From positions 1 to 44,990 of the forward strand of contig NZ_RCBY01000038.1 of assembly GCF_003838195.1 (NCBI RefSeq): 44,990 nt of DNA, written 5' to 3'. Shown here piece by piece: positions 8,855 through 18,106 of the stretch; positions within the stretch are counted from its first letter, which is position 1; every line of letters starts with the position of its first letter. Below the pieces are notes generated by a model. It made no database searches and was not told where the DNA came from. It saw only the letters and a list, made by a program, of their open reading frames with translations. The position numbers and the translations under genes were made by a program. This DNA comes from Okeania hirsuta. GTDB taxonomy: Bacteria > Cyanobacteriota > Cyanobacteriia > Cyanobacteriales > Microcoleaceae.

Positions 8855-10939
8855 TTAATCAATGCCATATTGCGATCGCAATACCATATACAAAATCCGA
8901 GATAACTCCCGTCGTTTCAAAGGTTGAGCATCCAAAGGTGTACCAGAAGTACCAAATAACTGAAACACATCAAAATCTCCACTTTTACCAACAATAAACG
9001 CTAACTGCTCCCGCGTACATTGTAAATTTGGGGCAAAATATCCATTACCCACCCCCGAAACAATACCCTTTGCTGCCATAGTTTCAATGGCACGATAGGC
9101 AAAATGCTCCTTCGGTACATCGAGAAAAGTGGGAAACTCAGGATTAAGCATTTCAAAACCCATCACATTTACCACTGCCACTGAAACAACTGCTCGGTTG
9201 ACTGTTCCCTCTGGTAGAAAATATAAATGATTGTAATTCTCAGTCCGTACAATACCTGCCACAGCGAGAATTTGTATCGCCTCAAAGTCTGGGTCATCAT
9301 GGGCAATATCGTTATACCAAAATAGGGGAATTTGATTACGAGTTAATAAACCCTGAAATTTATAAATCAGTCGTTTATTTGTAGCAATAGTACGAACATC
9401 CACCCCCTCATTTAGAGCAAAAGCAGCTAAATGACCGCCTGCTTCACCGATCGCCCATTCAACGGCGTGCATCCGATATACAGAATTAGTCAAATGAGTC
9501 GTGCCAATACTTTTCGCCGACAGAATCAGGTTATCCGTATCGAACGGCACCATTGCTTTTAACGCAATAGTAAAAGGCAAACATTTCATCTCATCTTTAC
9601 TGTTGAAAATAAGGTGGTTAGGGTTATCAGTGGGATGAATATCAAACAAAGCATAATGACCGATACCAACGCTATCGTCAAAACATCGTCCCCGTGCTTG
9701 CTCGCCATAATATTGTTGGGCAGTATCTCGGTAAACAATAGTTGTTAATGCTATCCCTCTTCTTGCTTCGCGGATATAGGGTTCCAGAGCAATACCATCA
9801 TTAGTCCAAGTCAAGTCTCCCCGTGGTTTTAACTCCCCTACCTTACCTATTAATATCCAATTGTTGGTTTTTAATGTTTGCGACTGGAGGTAATAAATAT
9901 AAGCTTGAGTATATTCCCGTGCTTGCTGAATATGTTTTTGACGATCGCTCCGACTCACCCCAGTCAACAGACCCACTTTATAATCATTGGACTCATAATT
10001 CAGGATGGTCACATCACCATTACTCGTAGTTGGGATATACCCATCCTTGAGACGTTTTATTCGTCGATAAGTAAAAATTGCAAACCGCTCAAAAAATGTT
10101 CGTCCTTGAAAAGTGCTGGTAAATTTATCCGTTTGCAACCAAGGTTTCACCCCATAACCTTCTGGTTTACCGATGGGAACACCTGCTCCCTCAGCAGTTT
10201 TTTCCACAGCAGCACAAAAAGTGATTGACTGTTGACATTCGGGAAAAGGTTGTTGGGGAAGAAGTGCTTCACCCGTGTCGTTTTGTGATTCTTGTCCGAC
10301 TCGCGACTCAATATTTCCTAATTCTAGTAAGTCTCCCAAGTCTGTCGCCTCAATGGTAATTTGAGCATTGACGGTGAAGCGTTGATTATTCTGCACATCC
10401 TGAAATACAACACCCGTTACCTGTCGCCGTTCATTGGGAGATTCACTAAACAAAATTTCTACAGGTTCGGCAAAAGGAATGAGGGTTAATTTGCCATTGC
10501 TGAGAAAATCTTCGATCGCTTCGTTAAGTGCTTGTGCCATAACTACAGTTGTCGTGGCAAAATTACTTACCCAACCCCCACCAGGATTATCAATTTTCTT
10601 ACCATTAACTGGTTGGAGTTCCCGACTACGTTCGCGGAACTGCCATTGAGTCTTGGAAAAGGCATATTTGTCTCGGTCTACTTTATCTTCATATATTTCC
10701 CCTGGATTAAATTTTTTGTCTAGTTGAGGGTCATCGGAAGCAGGTAATGCTTGGGTAGTAAATTGTCCGCCTAATATTTGTTTTGGTTGCACGAGGCAAA
10801 CATTAGCACCCGCTTTTAATGCACCCAGGGTAGCTGAATATGCTGCAGTGGAACCACCCACTATTAATATGGGAAATGAGAAAATTTGACCATCGGTGGG
10901 TCTGGTAAAAAAGCGATCGTCTAATATACTGTTGCTCAT
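8855..10939 (-). CDS. FAD-dependent oxidoreductase with C-terminal SLH repeats
   Basis: A 694-residue protein. Residues 22-60 are a dinucleotide-binding fold with a modified glycine motif (PILIVGGSTAAYSATLGALKAG, acidic position replaced by V-Q-P) followed by LGGQFTTQ, as in the FAD_oxidored family (PF12831 type). A second FAD contact, IEATDLGDLLELG, lies near residue 200, and LILSAKSIGTTHLTNSVYRM near 485. From about residue 555 to 680 there are two SLH-like repeats (FWYNDIAHDDPDFEAIQILA… and FLDVPKEHFAYRAIETMAAKGIVSGVG… then CTREQLAFIVGK). SLH repeats usually bind cell-wall polymers, yet I see no export signal at the N-terminus. Substrate unknown. The frame is intact. Confidence 0.85.
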   Translation of the reverse strand: MSNSILDDRFFTRPTDGQIFSFPILIVGGSTAAYSATLGALKAGANVCLVQPKQILGGQFTTQALPASDDPQLDKKFNPGEIYEDKVDRDKYAFSKTQWQFRERSRELQPVNGKKIDNPGGGWVSNFATTTVVMAQALNEAIEDFLSNGKLTLIPFAEPVEILFSESPNERRQVTGVVFQDVQNNQRFTVNAQITIEATDLGDLLELGNIESRVGQESQNDTGEALLPQQPFPECQQSITFCAAVEKTAEGAGVPIGKPEGYGVKPWLQTDKFTSTFQGRTFFERFAIFTYRRIKRLKDGYIPTTSNGDVTILNYESNDYKVGLLTGVSRSDRQKHIQQAREYTQAYIYYLQSQTLKTNNWILIGKVGELKPRGDLTWTNDGIALEPYIREARRGIALTTIVYRDTAQQYYGEQARGRCFDDSVGIGHYALFDIHPTDNPNHLIFNSKDEMKCLPFTIALKAMVPFDTDNLILSAKSIGTTHLTNSVYRMHAVEWAIGEAGGHLAAFALNEGVDVRTIATNKRLIYKFQGLLTRNQIPLFWYNDIAHDDPDFEAIQILAVAGIVRTENYNHLYFLPEGTVNRAVVSVAVVNVMGFEMLNPEFPTFLDVPKEHFAYRAIETMAAKGIVSGVGNGYFAPNLQCTREQLAFIVGKSGDFDVFQLFGTSGTPLDAQPLKRRELSRILYMVLRSQYGID

Positions 10940-11099
10940 GGTTATTTGGGATGTGGAACTTTATCGCAAAAGGCTGATTCTTAATATTTCATTGTTTCAG
11001 CTTATTAAGGAAGTCCTAACCTTTTTGTCTAGTGCTATATTAATTTATAGCAGGGAACAGGCAACTCTTTGGAAAAAGAGGTAATTATTAATTATTATA

Positions 11100-11228
11100 G
11101 CAATTTCAAAAAAGAATGTTACGAATAATAAGTGTGATGAAAAGACAGGTTTAGGAGATGTCCCTTTGACTAAAAAGATAATTTACGACCTAAAAAAATA
11201 GAATCTAAGCAATTCATTCTGACTCCTG
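11100..11228. repeat. dispersed repeat, copy also at 21529-21660
   Basis: Begins AATTTCAAAAAAGAATGTTACG and ends CAATTCATTCTGACTCCTG; the copy at 21529 shares these blocks and the spacing between them. Beyond it, the sequences CCTAATAAATA and TAGCAAACATT…GGTATTAGA also match between loci, but here they are separated by the element at 11283-11442. No protein is encoded. Confidence 0.6.
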
Positions 11229-11282
11229 TAGGGGCAAATAGCGGTTTATCCCTACCACTGAGTCCTAATAAATAACCTAGTT

Positions 11283-11442
11283 ATATCATGTCCGGTAGCA
11301 TTGGTATTGTAAGTGTGAAGGTAAGGAAGAAGGAAGAAGGAAGAAGGAAGAGGGAAGAAGGCTTAAAAGCTTGAAAAAACCTAAATTTCCTGTAGATATT
11401 CACCCTTGGTTTTACACAAACAATAAAGTGCGGACATGATAT
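11283..11442. repeat. ATATCATGTCCG inverted-repeat mini-element
   Basis: Ends ATATCATGTCCGG and GCGGACATGATAT are inverted complements. The interior holds a (AAGGAAG)n heptamer run (11323-11360) and no gene. The flanks match the sequence at 21661-21720 where the element is absent, so this is an insertion into another repeat. Related to 1491-1619 and 17607-17784. Confidence 0.65.
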
Positions 11443-11470
11443 TATTTATAGCAAACATTGATCAAATTGG

Positions 11471-11595
11471 TATTAGACATCTCCGAAAAATAATAGACTT
11501 TTTGCATAATTAGGCAATATGCAACAGGGAAGAAAATTTCTGAAAAAAGGCAAAAAAAATTCTCTACATCTGTAATTTATACCAGATGTCTATTA
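11471..11595. repeat. TAGACATCTCC inverted-repeat mini-element, copy A
   Basis: Starts TATTAGACATCTCCGAAAAA and ends with CAGATGTCTATTA, its complement. The left interior (AATAGACTTTTTGCATA…AGGCAA) matches copy B at 12256-12416 on the other side of the pentapeptide gene. The remaining bases from 10940 to 11626 have no gene that I can see. Confidence 0.6.
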
Positions 11596-11626
11596 ATTTT
11601 AAGTTTTTGATTTTCTCACTATTTTT

Positions 11627-12226
11627 CTAGTTACTAACAAACTCGAACAAATTAGAATCTTCAATAATTGCCTCATCAAAAATAGCATGAGTTAAATTGG
11701 CATCCTCAAAAGATGTTTTTGATAACTTCTCCAAGTTGATAACAACTTGAAAAAACAAAATTATCGCCAATCCAAAAACTATTCCAGAACCCAAAAATAA
11801 TAACAATGCCTTAAGTATATTTCCAGCAAAAAAAGAGATAATACCACTCGAACCAATAACAGCTGAAGTACCTGTTAAAACCGCAGCAATAATCTCATTC
11901 TCAGCATTAGTAATGGCAACCGCCACAACCCCAGTTCCAATTAAAGCAGCAACCCCTGCCATTTCACCAGCAACAAAACTAGCAAAAGCACTCGCAATAG
12001 TAACAGCGATCGCCGCTCCAGCACAACGAGCGATCAAAGTCCTAATTTTGCTCCTACATTGTCCAATTCTTGCACCTCGAAAATTTGCCTCTGCTAGGAT
12101 AGCATCCTGAAAATTACAACCTCTCAAGTCAGAACCGCTAAAATTAGCTCCTGTCAGGTCTTGCCCTTGAAAATCACGATGTCGTAAGTCTTGGTTAGAA
12201 AAATCTAAAGGTAATAGTTGATTCAT
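11627..12226 (-). CDS. pentapeptide-repeat protein with central membrane segments
   Basis: A 199-residue protein. Residues 9-55 are pentapeptide repeats of the A(D/N)LXX type (FSNQDLRHRDFQGQDLTGAN, then FSGSDLRGCNFQ and ANFRGARIG). Residues about 65-165 are hydrophobic, with three or four predicted helices (AAIAVTIASAFASFVAG; GVVAVAITNA; AVIGSSGIISFFAGNI; LLFLGSGIVFGLAIILFF). A last repeat-like stretch (SFEDANLTHAIFDEAIIEDSNL) ends the protein. Cyanobacteria carry many such proteins; the molecular role of this one is unknown, and membrane placement is inferred from the hydrophobic core. Related mini-elements flank it on both sides. Confidence 0.8.
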   Translation of the reverse strand: MNQLLPLDFSNQDLRHRDFQGQDLTGANFSGSDLRGCNFQDAILAEANFRGARIGQCRSKIRTLIARCAGAAIAVTIASAFASFVAGEMAGVAALIGTGVVAVAITNAENEIIAAVLTGTSAVIGSSGIISFFAGNILKALLLFLGSGIVFGLAIILFFQVVINLEKLSKTSFEDANLTHAIFDEAIIEDSNLFEFVSN

Positions 12227-12255
12227 GGTATTTTCAAAAAGGAATTAAGCAGAGG

Positions 12256-12416
12256 TAATAGACATTTCCGAAAAAGATATAGACTTTTTGCACATAGCAG
12301 GCAAAAGGGAATAGATTTTTAGGAAAAAGTTACGAAAAATGATTTAGGGGACTTACTTTTACAACTCTAGCTTATGTTAAATAAAGGGTAAGTTTATTTT
12401 CTGGAGATGTCTAATA
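12256..12416. repeat. TAGACATCTCC inverted-repeat mini-element, copy B
   Basis: Begins TAATAGACATTTCCGAAAAA and ends TTTCTGGAGATGTCTAATA. Shares its left part with copy A (11471-11595), but the central sequence differs and is longer. Confidence 0.6.
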
Positions 12417-12438
12417 ATTAATTATTAACTATTAATTA

Positions 12439-13047
12439 TTAATTATTAATTGTTACCATAGGTCGCAACAACTCCCCAACCAAAATCACACAATCAATAA
12501 ATTCTCTAGGAGCGATCGCATCATCTTCCCCTAAAATCATTTCCTGTTGATATCCATCTTCAGTAGGTTGTCGATACACATACAACTGACGATGATTCAC
12601 ATCCAACACCCAATAATCCTCTATTCCAGACTTTGCATACTCTTTTCCTTTAAGCTCCAAGTCACTTTTGAGAGTACTATCAGCAATCTCCACGATCAAA
12701 TACACATCTTCTGCTGTAGGATGAGAGTCATCATAATCAAGAGGGTCTACTTTCACTACTGCAATATCTGGTTCAGGTTGAGAAAAATTATTCAGTATCA
12801 CCGGAAGTTGTTTCTGCACCGAAACCCTTTTTCCTAAAGATTGACTAAACAAGCGGTCTGCTCGTCGAATAGCTGCAGCGTGGGAACTTCCTTGAGGTGA
12901 CATCTTGCGAATAACTTGTCCTGCGATTAATTCTACCTGTTCATCCTGGTGCAAAATTCCTACTTCTGCCATGCGCTGATATTCTTCTACACTCAGCAGA
13001 CGTAGGGGTAATTCTGTGAAATTTAATGGCATTTTGGTGGTTGACAT
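12439..13047 (-). CDS. Uma2-family (DUF820) endonuclease-fold protein
   Basis: A 202-residue protein with the Uma2 layout: LSVEEYQRMAEVGILHQDEQVELIAGQVI at the start, then QPEPDIAVVK, VYLIVEIADSTLKSDL and KGKEYAKSGIEDYWVLDV. The PD-(D/E)xK-like core residues are E71-type VELI, PDIAVV, and VEIADST-x-K. These genes are greatly expanded in cyanobacteria, and their fold is restriction-endonuclease-like, but the cellular role is not established. Frame intact. A second, more distant member lies at 13532-14074. Confidence 0.85.
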   Translation of the reverse strand: MSTTKMPLNFTELPLRLLSVEEYQRMAEVGILHQDEQVELIAGQVIRKMSPQGSSHAAAIRRADRLFSQSLGKRVSVQKQLPVILNNFSQPEPDIAVVKVDPLDYDDSHPTAEDVYLIVEIADSTLKSDLELKGKEYAKSGIEDYWVLDVNHRQLYVYRQPTEDGYQQEMILGEDDAIAPREFIDCVILVGELLRPMVTINN

Positions 13048-13251
13048 GACTGGGAAATGGAAAAATTTCCTAGAAGTATTTATCTATTAATAAAAATTTT
13101 GATAATTGATAGGTTAAAGATTTATCTATGTTTAAATTATCAGTTTAGTTTAGTTTATGCTAATTTTAGCCATCACTTTGTTTTGTAATTGGTTACTTGA
13201 ATTATAGCACAAAAAATCCCTATCTATCTCATTATTAGCTAGTATATATAT

Positions 13252-13345
13252 CAGGACTTACCCATGGGTAAGGAAAAACTAGGACTTGAGATTGTTTCCC
13301 TATGGGTCGCAATGACGGAAATACGTTAAAGTGCGTAAGTCTTAT
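13252..13345. repeat. GGACTTAC inverted-repeat mini-element
   Basis: Left end CAGGACTTACCC, right end GTGCGTAAGTCTTATA (imperfect complement). Same terminal sequence as the elements at 31565-31687, 31812-31912 and 36138-36223. Non-coding. Confidence 0.5.
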
Positions 13346-13432
13346 AATTATCGAAACTTAATATAAATTTTTCTATTATTTTAGGATAGGAAAATATATT
13401 TATCAGTATGATGAGTCAAGCAAGTTTAGCGA

Positions 13433-13494
13433 TTTAAAAGGGGAGGCTTTAAACCAGAATTATTTAATTATTAATTATTAATTATTCGGTAAAA
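13433..13494. repeat. right-half copy of a dispersed AT-rich palindromic repeat
   Basis: AAAAGGGGAGGCTTTAAACC followed by GAATTATTTAATTATTAATT and ATTCGGTAAA. The same block ends the repeats at 14093-14307, 33488-33793 and 36983-37046. Lies about 40 bp before the Uma2 start. Confidence 0.6.
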
Positions 13495-13531
13495 TACTAA
13501 ATAGCAATCTCAAATTATTCATAAACGCACC

Positions 13532-14074
13532 ATGATTACTTTAGCTAAATGGTCAATACAAGACTATCATCAGATGATTTCTGCGGGTATTCTGAGCGAT
13601 CGCCATGTAGAATTATTAGAAGGAGAAATTATTGAAATGTCGCCAGAAAAATCTTTGCATCGGAAAATCACTGATTCTATTGCTGAATATTTGCGAGAAA
13701 AGTTTCGAGGTCTGGCAAAAATCTACGAAGCACATCCAGTTACTCTTCCTAGTTCAGAACCAGAACCAGATATTGCTGTTGTTAAAATGCCAGTATCTTT
13801 ATATGATTCTCGTCATCCTTATCCTGAAGAAATTTATTTGTTAATAGAAGTTTCTGATACAACTTTAGAAAAAGATTTAGAAAAAAAACGGTTTATTTAT
13901 GCCCGTGCTGGCATTTTAGAATATTGGGTTGTGGATGTAGAAAATGAACAACTTGTCGTATTTAAAGAACCATCAAAAGATGATTATCAAGTGCAAAAAA
14001 ACTACAGTCAAGGAAATATTTTTACACTTGTTTTTCCCGATCTTGAAATATTAGTAGAAAAGTTATTGAAATAG
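13532..14074 (+). CDS. Uma2-family (DUF820) endonuclease-fold protein, second member
   Basis: A 180-residue protein with the same ordered motifs as 12439-13047: WSIQDYHQMISAGILSDRHV with VELLEGEIIEMSPE, PEPDIAVVKMPV, YLLIEVSDTTLEKDLEKK, and RAGILEYWVVDVENEQLVVF. The acidic residues and lysine of the PD-(D/E)xK-like core are present. No lesion. The role is not established for the family. It is flanked by two copies of one dispersed palindromic repeat (13433-13494 and 14093-14307). Confidence 0.85.
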   Translation: MITLAKWSIQDYHQMISAGILSDRHVELLEGEIIEMSPEKSLHRKITDSIAEYLREKFRGLAKIYEAHPVTLPSSEPEPDIAVVKMPVSLYDSRHPYPEEIYLLIEVSDTTLEKDLEKKRFIYARAGILEYWVVDVENEQLVVFKEPSKDDYQVQKNYSQGNIFTLVFPDLEILVEKLLK

Positions 14075-14092
14075 GGAGTAGGTAGGGACGTT

Positions 14093-14307
14093 GTATTTCA
14101 TTAATGGATAATTGATAATTACCTCTGGTTAAAACTGTCCTTAATTGAATATCAGGAAATATTATTTCTTCTCTTGTTCGATGGTTAGCCAGCGAGGATA
14201 TATCGCCATCCCACCCTATGGGAAGCTGCGCTAACGACCGCTTTTTTCCCCTTGAAATGGTCGGCTTTTAAGCTGAATAATTAATAATTATTAATTATTC
14301 GGTAAGG
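14093..14307. repeat. dispersed palindromic repeat element
   Basis: Starts TTTCATTAATGGATAATTGA and includes TTACCTCTGGTTAAAAC; ends with CCCCTTGAAATGG, then AATTATTAATTATTCGGTAA. The two ends are roughly complementary (CATTAAT…TGGTTAAAA against CATTAAT…AGGTTAAAA reversed), so the element could fold on itself. A longer copy with the same ends and internal blocks (GATATATCGCC-like, CGCTAACG) is at 33488-33793. Non-coding. Confidence 0.6.
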
Positions 14308-14321
14308 AGGTATTATTAATT

Positions 14322-14536
14322 ATGTCTCAAGAATTATTAAATGAGTTAATGAGTAAATCTGAAGGGTTAAACGTTGAAGAAAAGCTTCAATTAATGCGTT
14401 ATTAATTAAATAATCTTAAAATAGATGATAATTCCACCCTAAACTTCAGCGTAAATGGTTTGAGATTCAAGGAAAAGCGACTTATCCTTTAGTAGGAGAA
14501 GATGCTCAAGAATGGTTTCTCGAACTCGTCAGATGA
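14322..14536 (+). pseudogene. small antitoxin-like gene, frameshifted
   Basis: An AAGGAGG ribosome site at 14304-14310 precedes ATG 14322, giving MSQELLNELMSKSEGLNVEE then KLQLMRY and a stop. After a gap in other frames, RKWFEIQGKATYPLVGEDA followed by QEW is readable up to a TGA at 14534-14536. These two blocks are the start and end of a short cyanobacterial protein family that resembles antitoxins of toxin-antitoxin pairs. No toxin gene follows. Assignment is from pattern memory and moderate. Confidence 0.5.
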
Positions 14537-14628
14537 TTGGGAAGTGCAGGATACTTGACTGATTGCAGGAAGCAGGATATCTTTAAGTAAGTTGGAAATC
14601 TAAAATAGTTATTATTTTATTTTTTTTT

Positions 14629-15247
14629 ATGAAAAATCTAACTCTACTATCTGTCACAGTCCTTACTGCTACATCTGCATTGGTTTTTGGGAAAATACAA
14701 GCTGCCTCTGCTTTAATTTGGAACTGGAATTATTCTGCTCCTGGCATAGAGGCGAGTGGTAATTTGACTACTAATGACACTCCTGACGATTTTGGTTTTT
14801 ACCTAATTACTGGAATTACTGGTACGCGAAATGACGAAACAATTATTGGTTTACAACCTACGGGAACTTCAGTACCAGGAAACTAACCTTTTATACTTGA
14901 CAATATAATTAGTCTTAATCCTGATGAGCAGTTAACAAGTAGCGGTTTTGGGTATTTCACCTCGGAAGGAAACTTTGTTAATATGTTTTTTGCTGATTTT
15001 TTTACAGCCTCCGGGTTATTTTGAGATTTTTTCTGCGCCACCATTTATAACAGGTTTTGAAAATCTTGGGCCAGAAGATAGTGAATTGTCTGTTAGTTTT
15101 TCTGCTACCCCAATCATGGTCTCTGAACCCACCTCTACCTTAAGCTTTCTAGCTCTTGGTACTCTCGGAGCAATTTCAACCCTAAAACGCAAACAAAATA
15201 AAAGAAACAATATATGTCACAAACTCCCTTTTCCCCAGAAGAAATAG
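14629..15247 (+). pseudogene. PEP-CTERM secreted protein gene, stop and frameshift
   Basis: Starts with a signal peptide (MKNLTLLSVTVLTATSALVF…ASA). The frame meets a TAA at 14884-14886, after which the same frame continues sensibly (PFILDNIISLNPDEQL…FGYFTSEGNF) to about 15005, where a T-run slip moves it to another frame: PPGYFEIFSAPPF, then SEPTSTLSFLALGTLGAIST followed by LKRK. That end is a PEP-CTERM sorting signal (SEP in place of PEP, hydrophobic helix, basic tail) recognised by exosortase. The frame of the tail has no stop before 15247, inside purL. Both lesions make the product unusable unless bypassed. Confidence 0.75.
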
Positions 15248-17544
15248 CATCCGAAGGCATCAAACCAGAAGAATATCAAGAAATTCTCAACCGCCTTAGT
15301 CGTCATCCCAATAAAGCAGAACTGGGAATGTTCGGGGTCATGTGGTCGGAACACTGTTGCTACAAAAACTCCCGCCCCTTACTCAAACAATTTCCCACCA
15401 CAGGTAAACGCATTCTTGTTGGACCAGGAGAAAATGCCGGAGTTGTAGACCTAGACAACGGACTCCAACTCGCTTTCAAAATAGAATCCCACAACCACCC
15501 ATCCGCTGTCGAACCATTTCAAGGGGCAGCAACAGGAGTCGGTGGTATTCTCCGAGACATATTCACAATGGGTGCCCGTCCCATCGCTGTACTTAACTCC
15601 CTACGTTTCGGTTCCCTAGAAGATGCCAAAACTAGACACATTTTTACTGGAGTAATTTCCGGCATTTCTCACTACGGAAACTGTTTCGGAGTACCTACAG
15701 TTGGAGGAGAAATTTACTTTGACCCTGCTTATACAGGCAACCCCTTAGTCAATGTCATGGCATTGGGTTTAATGGAAACCCCCGAAATTGTAAAATCTGG
15801 TGCATCCGGTATTGGCAACCCAGTTTTATATGTTGGTTCCACCACAGGTAGAGATGGTATGGGTGGAGCAAGTTTCGCCAGTGCCGAACTCAGCGATAAA
15901 TCAATTGACGATCGCCCTGCGGTACAAGTAGGCGACCCATTCTTGGAAAAATGTCTAGTTGAAGCTTGTCTAGAAGCATTCAAAACAGGAGCAGTAGTGG
16001 CAGCTCAGGATATGGGTGCTGCTGGCATTACCTGTTCTACTTCTGAAATGGCAGCTAATGGTGGTGTGGGTATTGAATTTGACCTTGACAGAGTTCCAGT
16101 ACGAGAAACTGGGATGGTTCCTTATGAATATTTGCTCTCAGAATCTCAAGAACGGATGTTGTTTGTTGCTGAGAAAGGTCGCGAACAGGAATTAATTGAT
16201 ATTTTCCAGCGTTGGGGACTTCATGCTGTCGTTGCAGGTACGGTTATTGAAGAACCTATTGTGCGAATTTTATTTGAGGGGAAAATAGCAGCGGAAATAC
16301 CTGCTACTGCTTTGGCAGATAATACTCCTATTTATGAGCGGGAGTTGTTGAGCGAACCACCGGAATATGCGAAAAATGCTTGGTCATGGAATTCGGCATC
16401 TTTGCCATCATGTACGGCAGCAGGTATTGAAGTGCAGGGAAATTGGCAAACTTGGAATGATATTCTTCTGACTTTATTAGATACTCCAACTATTGCTTCT
16501 AAGCATTGGGTGTATCAGCAATACGACCATCAAGTGCAGAATAATACTGTTATGCTTCCTGGTGGGAGTGATGCTGCTGTCATTCGGTTACGTCCGCAAA
16601 TTTCCACGGACAACCCACTATTAAATTCTGGTGTTGCTGCGACGGTAGATTGCAATTCTCGTTTAGTTTATCTAGACCCATATATGGGGGCAAAAGCGGT
16701 AGTAGCGGAAGCTGCTCGGAATCTCAGTTGTGTGGGTGCGGAACCTGTGGCAGTTACAGATAATCTCAATTTTGGTAGTCCGGAAAAACCAGTGGGATAT
16801 TGGCAACTTGCGGAGAGTTGTCGCGGTATTGCTGAAGGTTGTCGGGAGTTGGGAACTCCTGTTACTGGTGGGAATGTGTCTTTGTACAATGAAACTTTGG
16901 ATAGTGAGGGTCATCCCCAGGCGATATATCCGACTCCAGTGGTGGGAATGGTGGGTTTAATTCCCGACCTGACTAATATTTGTGGGCAAGGTTGGCAAGT
17001 TGAGGGAGATATTATCTATTTAATTGGAAATTTGGGGATGCGGTCTTTAGCTGCTTCGGAATATTTGGCAACTGTTTATGGTGTGGTTGCTGGGAAACCC
17101 AGTGAGGTAGATTTTGATTTGGAGCGTCGGGTACAGGGAGTTTGTCGTTATGGTATTCGTCAAGGTTGGGTAAATTCTGCTCATGACTGTGCTGAGGGTG
17201 GTTTAGCGATCGCTCTTGCAGAGTGTTGTATTAGTGGGAAGTTGGGAGCTGAGGTTAATTTGGAATTAGCTGAAAAGTCTGATTTTCGGTGGGATGAGTT
17301 TTTGTTTGGAGAGGGTGGTTGCCGAATTTTGGTTTCTATTGCGCCAGAAAATCAGAAAATTTGGGAGTCATATCTCCAGGAAAATTTGACTAATTTTTGG
17401 CAAAAAGTTGGTCTGGTGGGTAATGCTGAAAGTAGTTTGCAAATTTTAGTTAATGAGGGTGTGTCTTTGATTAATTTAGAGATAGGGGAAATGAGCGATC
17501 GGTTTAATAATGCTATTGAGAGGCGGTTGAATAGCAGGGAATAG
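15214..17544 (+). CDS. purL: phosphoribosylformylglycinamidine synthase subunit PurL
   Basis: A 776-residue small-type PurL. Landmarks are [20 protein letters not shown] near residue 43, the nucleotide/metal-binding [20 protein letters not shown] with [15 protein letters not shown] near 90-125, [13 protein letters not shown] near 490, and [10 protein letters not shown] with [10 protein letters not shown] in the second half. It catalyses the ATP- and glutamine-dependent conversion of FGAR to FGAM in purine synthesis, working with PurS and PurQ, which are not in the window. Frame intact and length normal. The start lies inside the decayed PEP-CTERM frame; no clear Shine-Dalgarno sequence is seen before ATG 15214. 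Confidence 0.97.
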   Translation: MSQTPFSPEEIASEGIKPEEYQEILNRLSRHPNKAELGMFGVMWSEHCCYKNSRPLLKQFPTTGKRILVGPGENAGVVDLDNGLQLAFKIESHNHPSAVEPFQGAATGVGGILRDIFTMGARPIAVLNSLRFGSLEDAKTRHIFTGVISGISHYGNCFGVPTVGGEIYFDPAYTGNPLVNVMALGLMETPEIVKSGASGIGNPVLYVGSTTGRDGMGGASFASAELSDKSIDDRPAVQVGDPFLEKCLVEACLEAFKTGAVVAAQDMGAAGITCSTSEMAANGGVGIEFDLDRVPVRETGMVPYEYLLSESQERMLFVAEKGREQELIDIFQRWGLHAVVAGTVIEEPIVRILFEGKIAAEIPATALADNTPIYERELLSEPPEYAKNAWSWNSASLPSCTAAGIEVQGNWQTWNDILLTLLDTPTIASKHWVYQQYDHQVQNNTVMLPGGSDAAVIRLRPQISTDNPLLNSGVAATVDCNSRLVYLDPYMGAKAVVAEAARNLSCVGAEPVAVTDNLNFGSPEKPVGYWQLAESCRGIAEGCRELGTPVTGGNVSLYNETLDSEGHPQAIYPTPVVGMVGLIPDLTNICGQGWQVEGDIIYLIGNLGMRSLAASEYLATVYGVVAGKPSEVDFDLERRVQGVCRYGIRQGWVNSAHDCAEGGLAIALAECCISGKLGAEVNLELAEKSDFRWDEFLFGEGGCRILVSIAPENQKIWESYLQENLTNFWQKVGLVGNAESSLQILVNEGVSLINLEIGEMSDRFNNAIERRLNSRE

Positions 17545-17606
17545 GGAACAGGCAACAGTAGGAAAAATATTGCCTAGTCTAAGATTCATTTTCAGCAAAA
17601 GTCCTA

Positions 17607-17784
17607 ATATCATGTTCGGATAAACACTAACTATAAAGTCATTGCGACGGTCACTGCGTGGAAGGTTTGCGTAGCATTCCGTAAGGAAAGCAATTCTCTT
17701 GGGTTTGAGGTATCTCTTCCATCTATATCCTAATCATAACTATTCAACCGTTAGCGTAGCTCCCCCGGAGGGGGAACATGATAT
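17607..17784. repeat. ATATCATGTTCGG inverted-repeat mini-element
   Basis: Left end ATATCATGTTCGGAT, right end GGAGGGGGAACATGATAT. The right arm, including CCGTTAGCGTAGCTCCCCCG, is shared with 1491-1619. A further single end of the family (ATATCATGTCCGG) starts at 17876. Non-coding. Confidence 0.65.
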
Positions 17785-17955
17785 AACTTATCTTTCTATT
17801 GCTATAGGTGGTAGGTTGTAGATGAAACAAGTTTATCTACAACCATTTTCGCCGGGTTTGTAGGAAGTCAATGTTATATCATGTCCGGATAATTATAGCG
17901 CTGCGCGCAGGCAACAGGCAACAGGGGGAAAAAATTGCTGATAATATAAGACTAT

Positions 17956-18097
17956 TATATAGAATCCGGTTATATAGTATATGTTGATAATTCTATAATT
18001 ACTTCAAGCCTTTAATTTCCCCCACTCCCCTACTCCCCCACTCCCCTACTCCCCTACTCCCAACTATACAATAACTATTCAACCGGATTCTATATTA
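17956..18097. repeat. TATAGAATCCGGTT inverted-repeat mini-element with pyrimidine heptamers
   Basis: Left end ATATAGAATCCGGTT and right end AACCGGATTCTATAT are perfect complements. The interior has a (CCCCTAC/T)n strand-biased run at about 18017-18062. No gene is present between purL and 18158. Confidence 0.6.
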
Positions 18098-18106
18098 GGG
18101 CATTTG

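Noticed and set aside
9823-10228. Two plus-strand frames opposite the FAD oxidoreductase
   Set aside because: Shadow frames of a clearly recognisable 694-residue protein.
14948-15247. 99-codon frame as an independent gene
   Set aside because: Its start is arbitrary; the C-terminal part is the PEP-CTERM end of the broken gene starting at 14629, and the last codons are out-of-frame purL.
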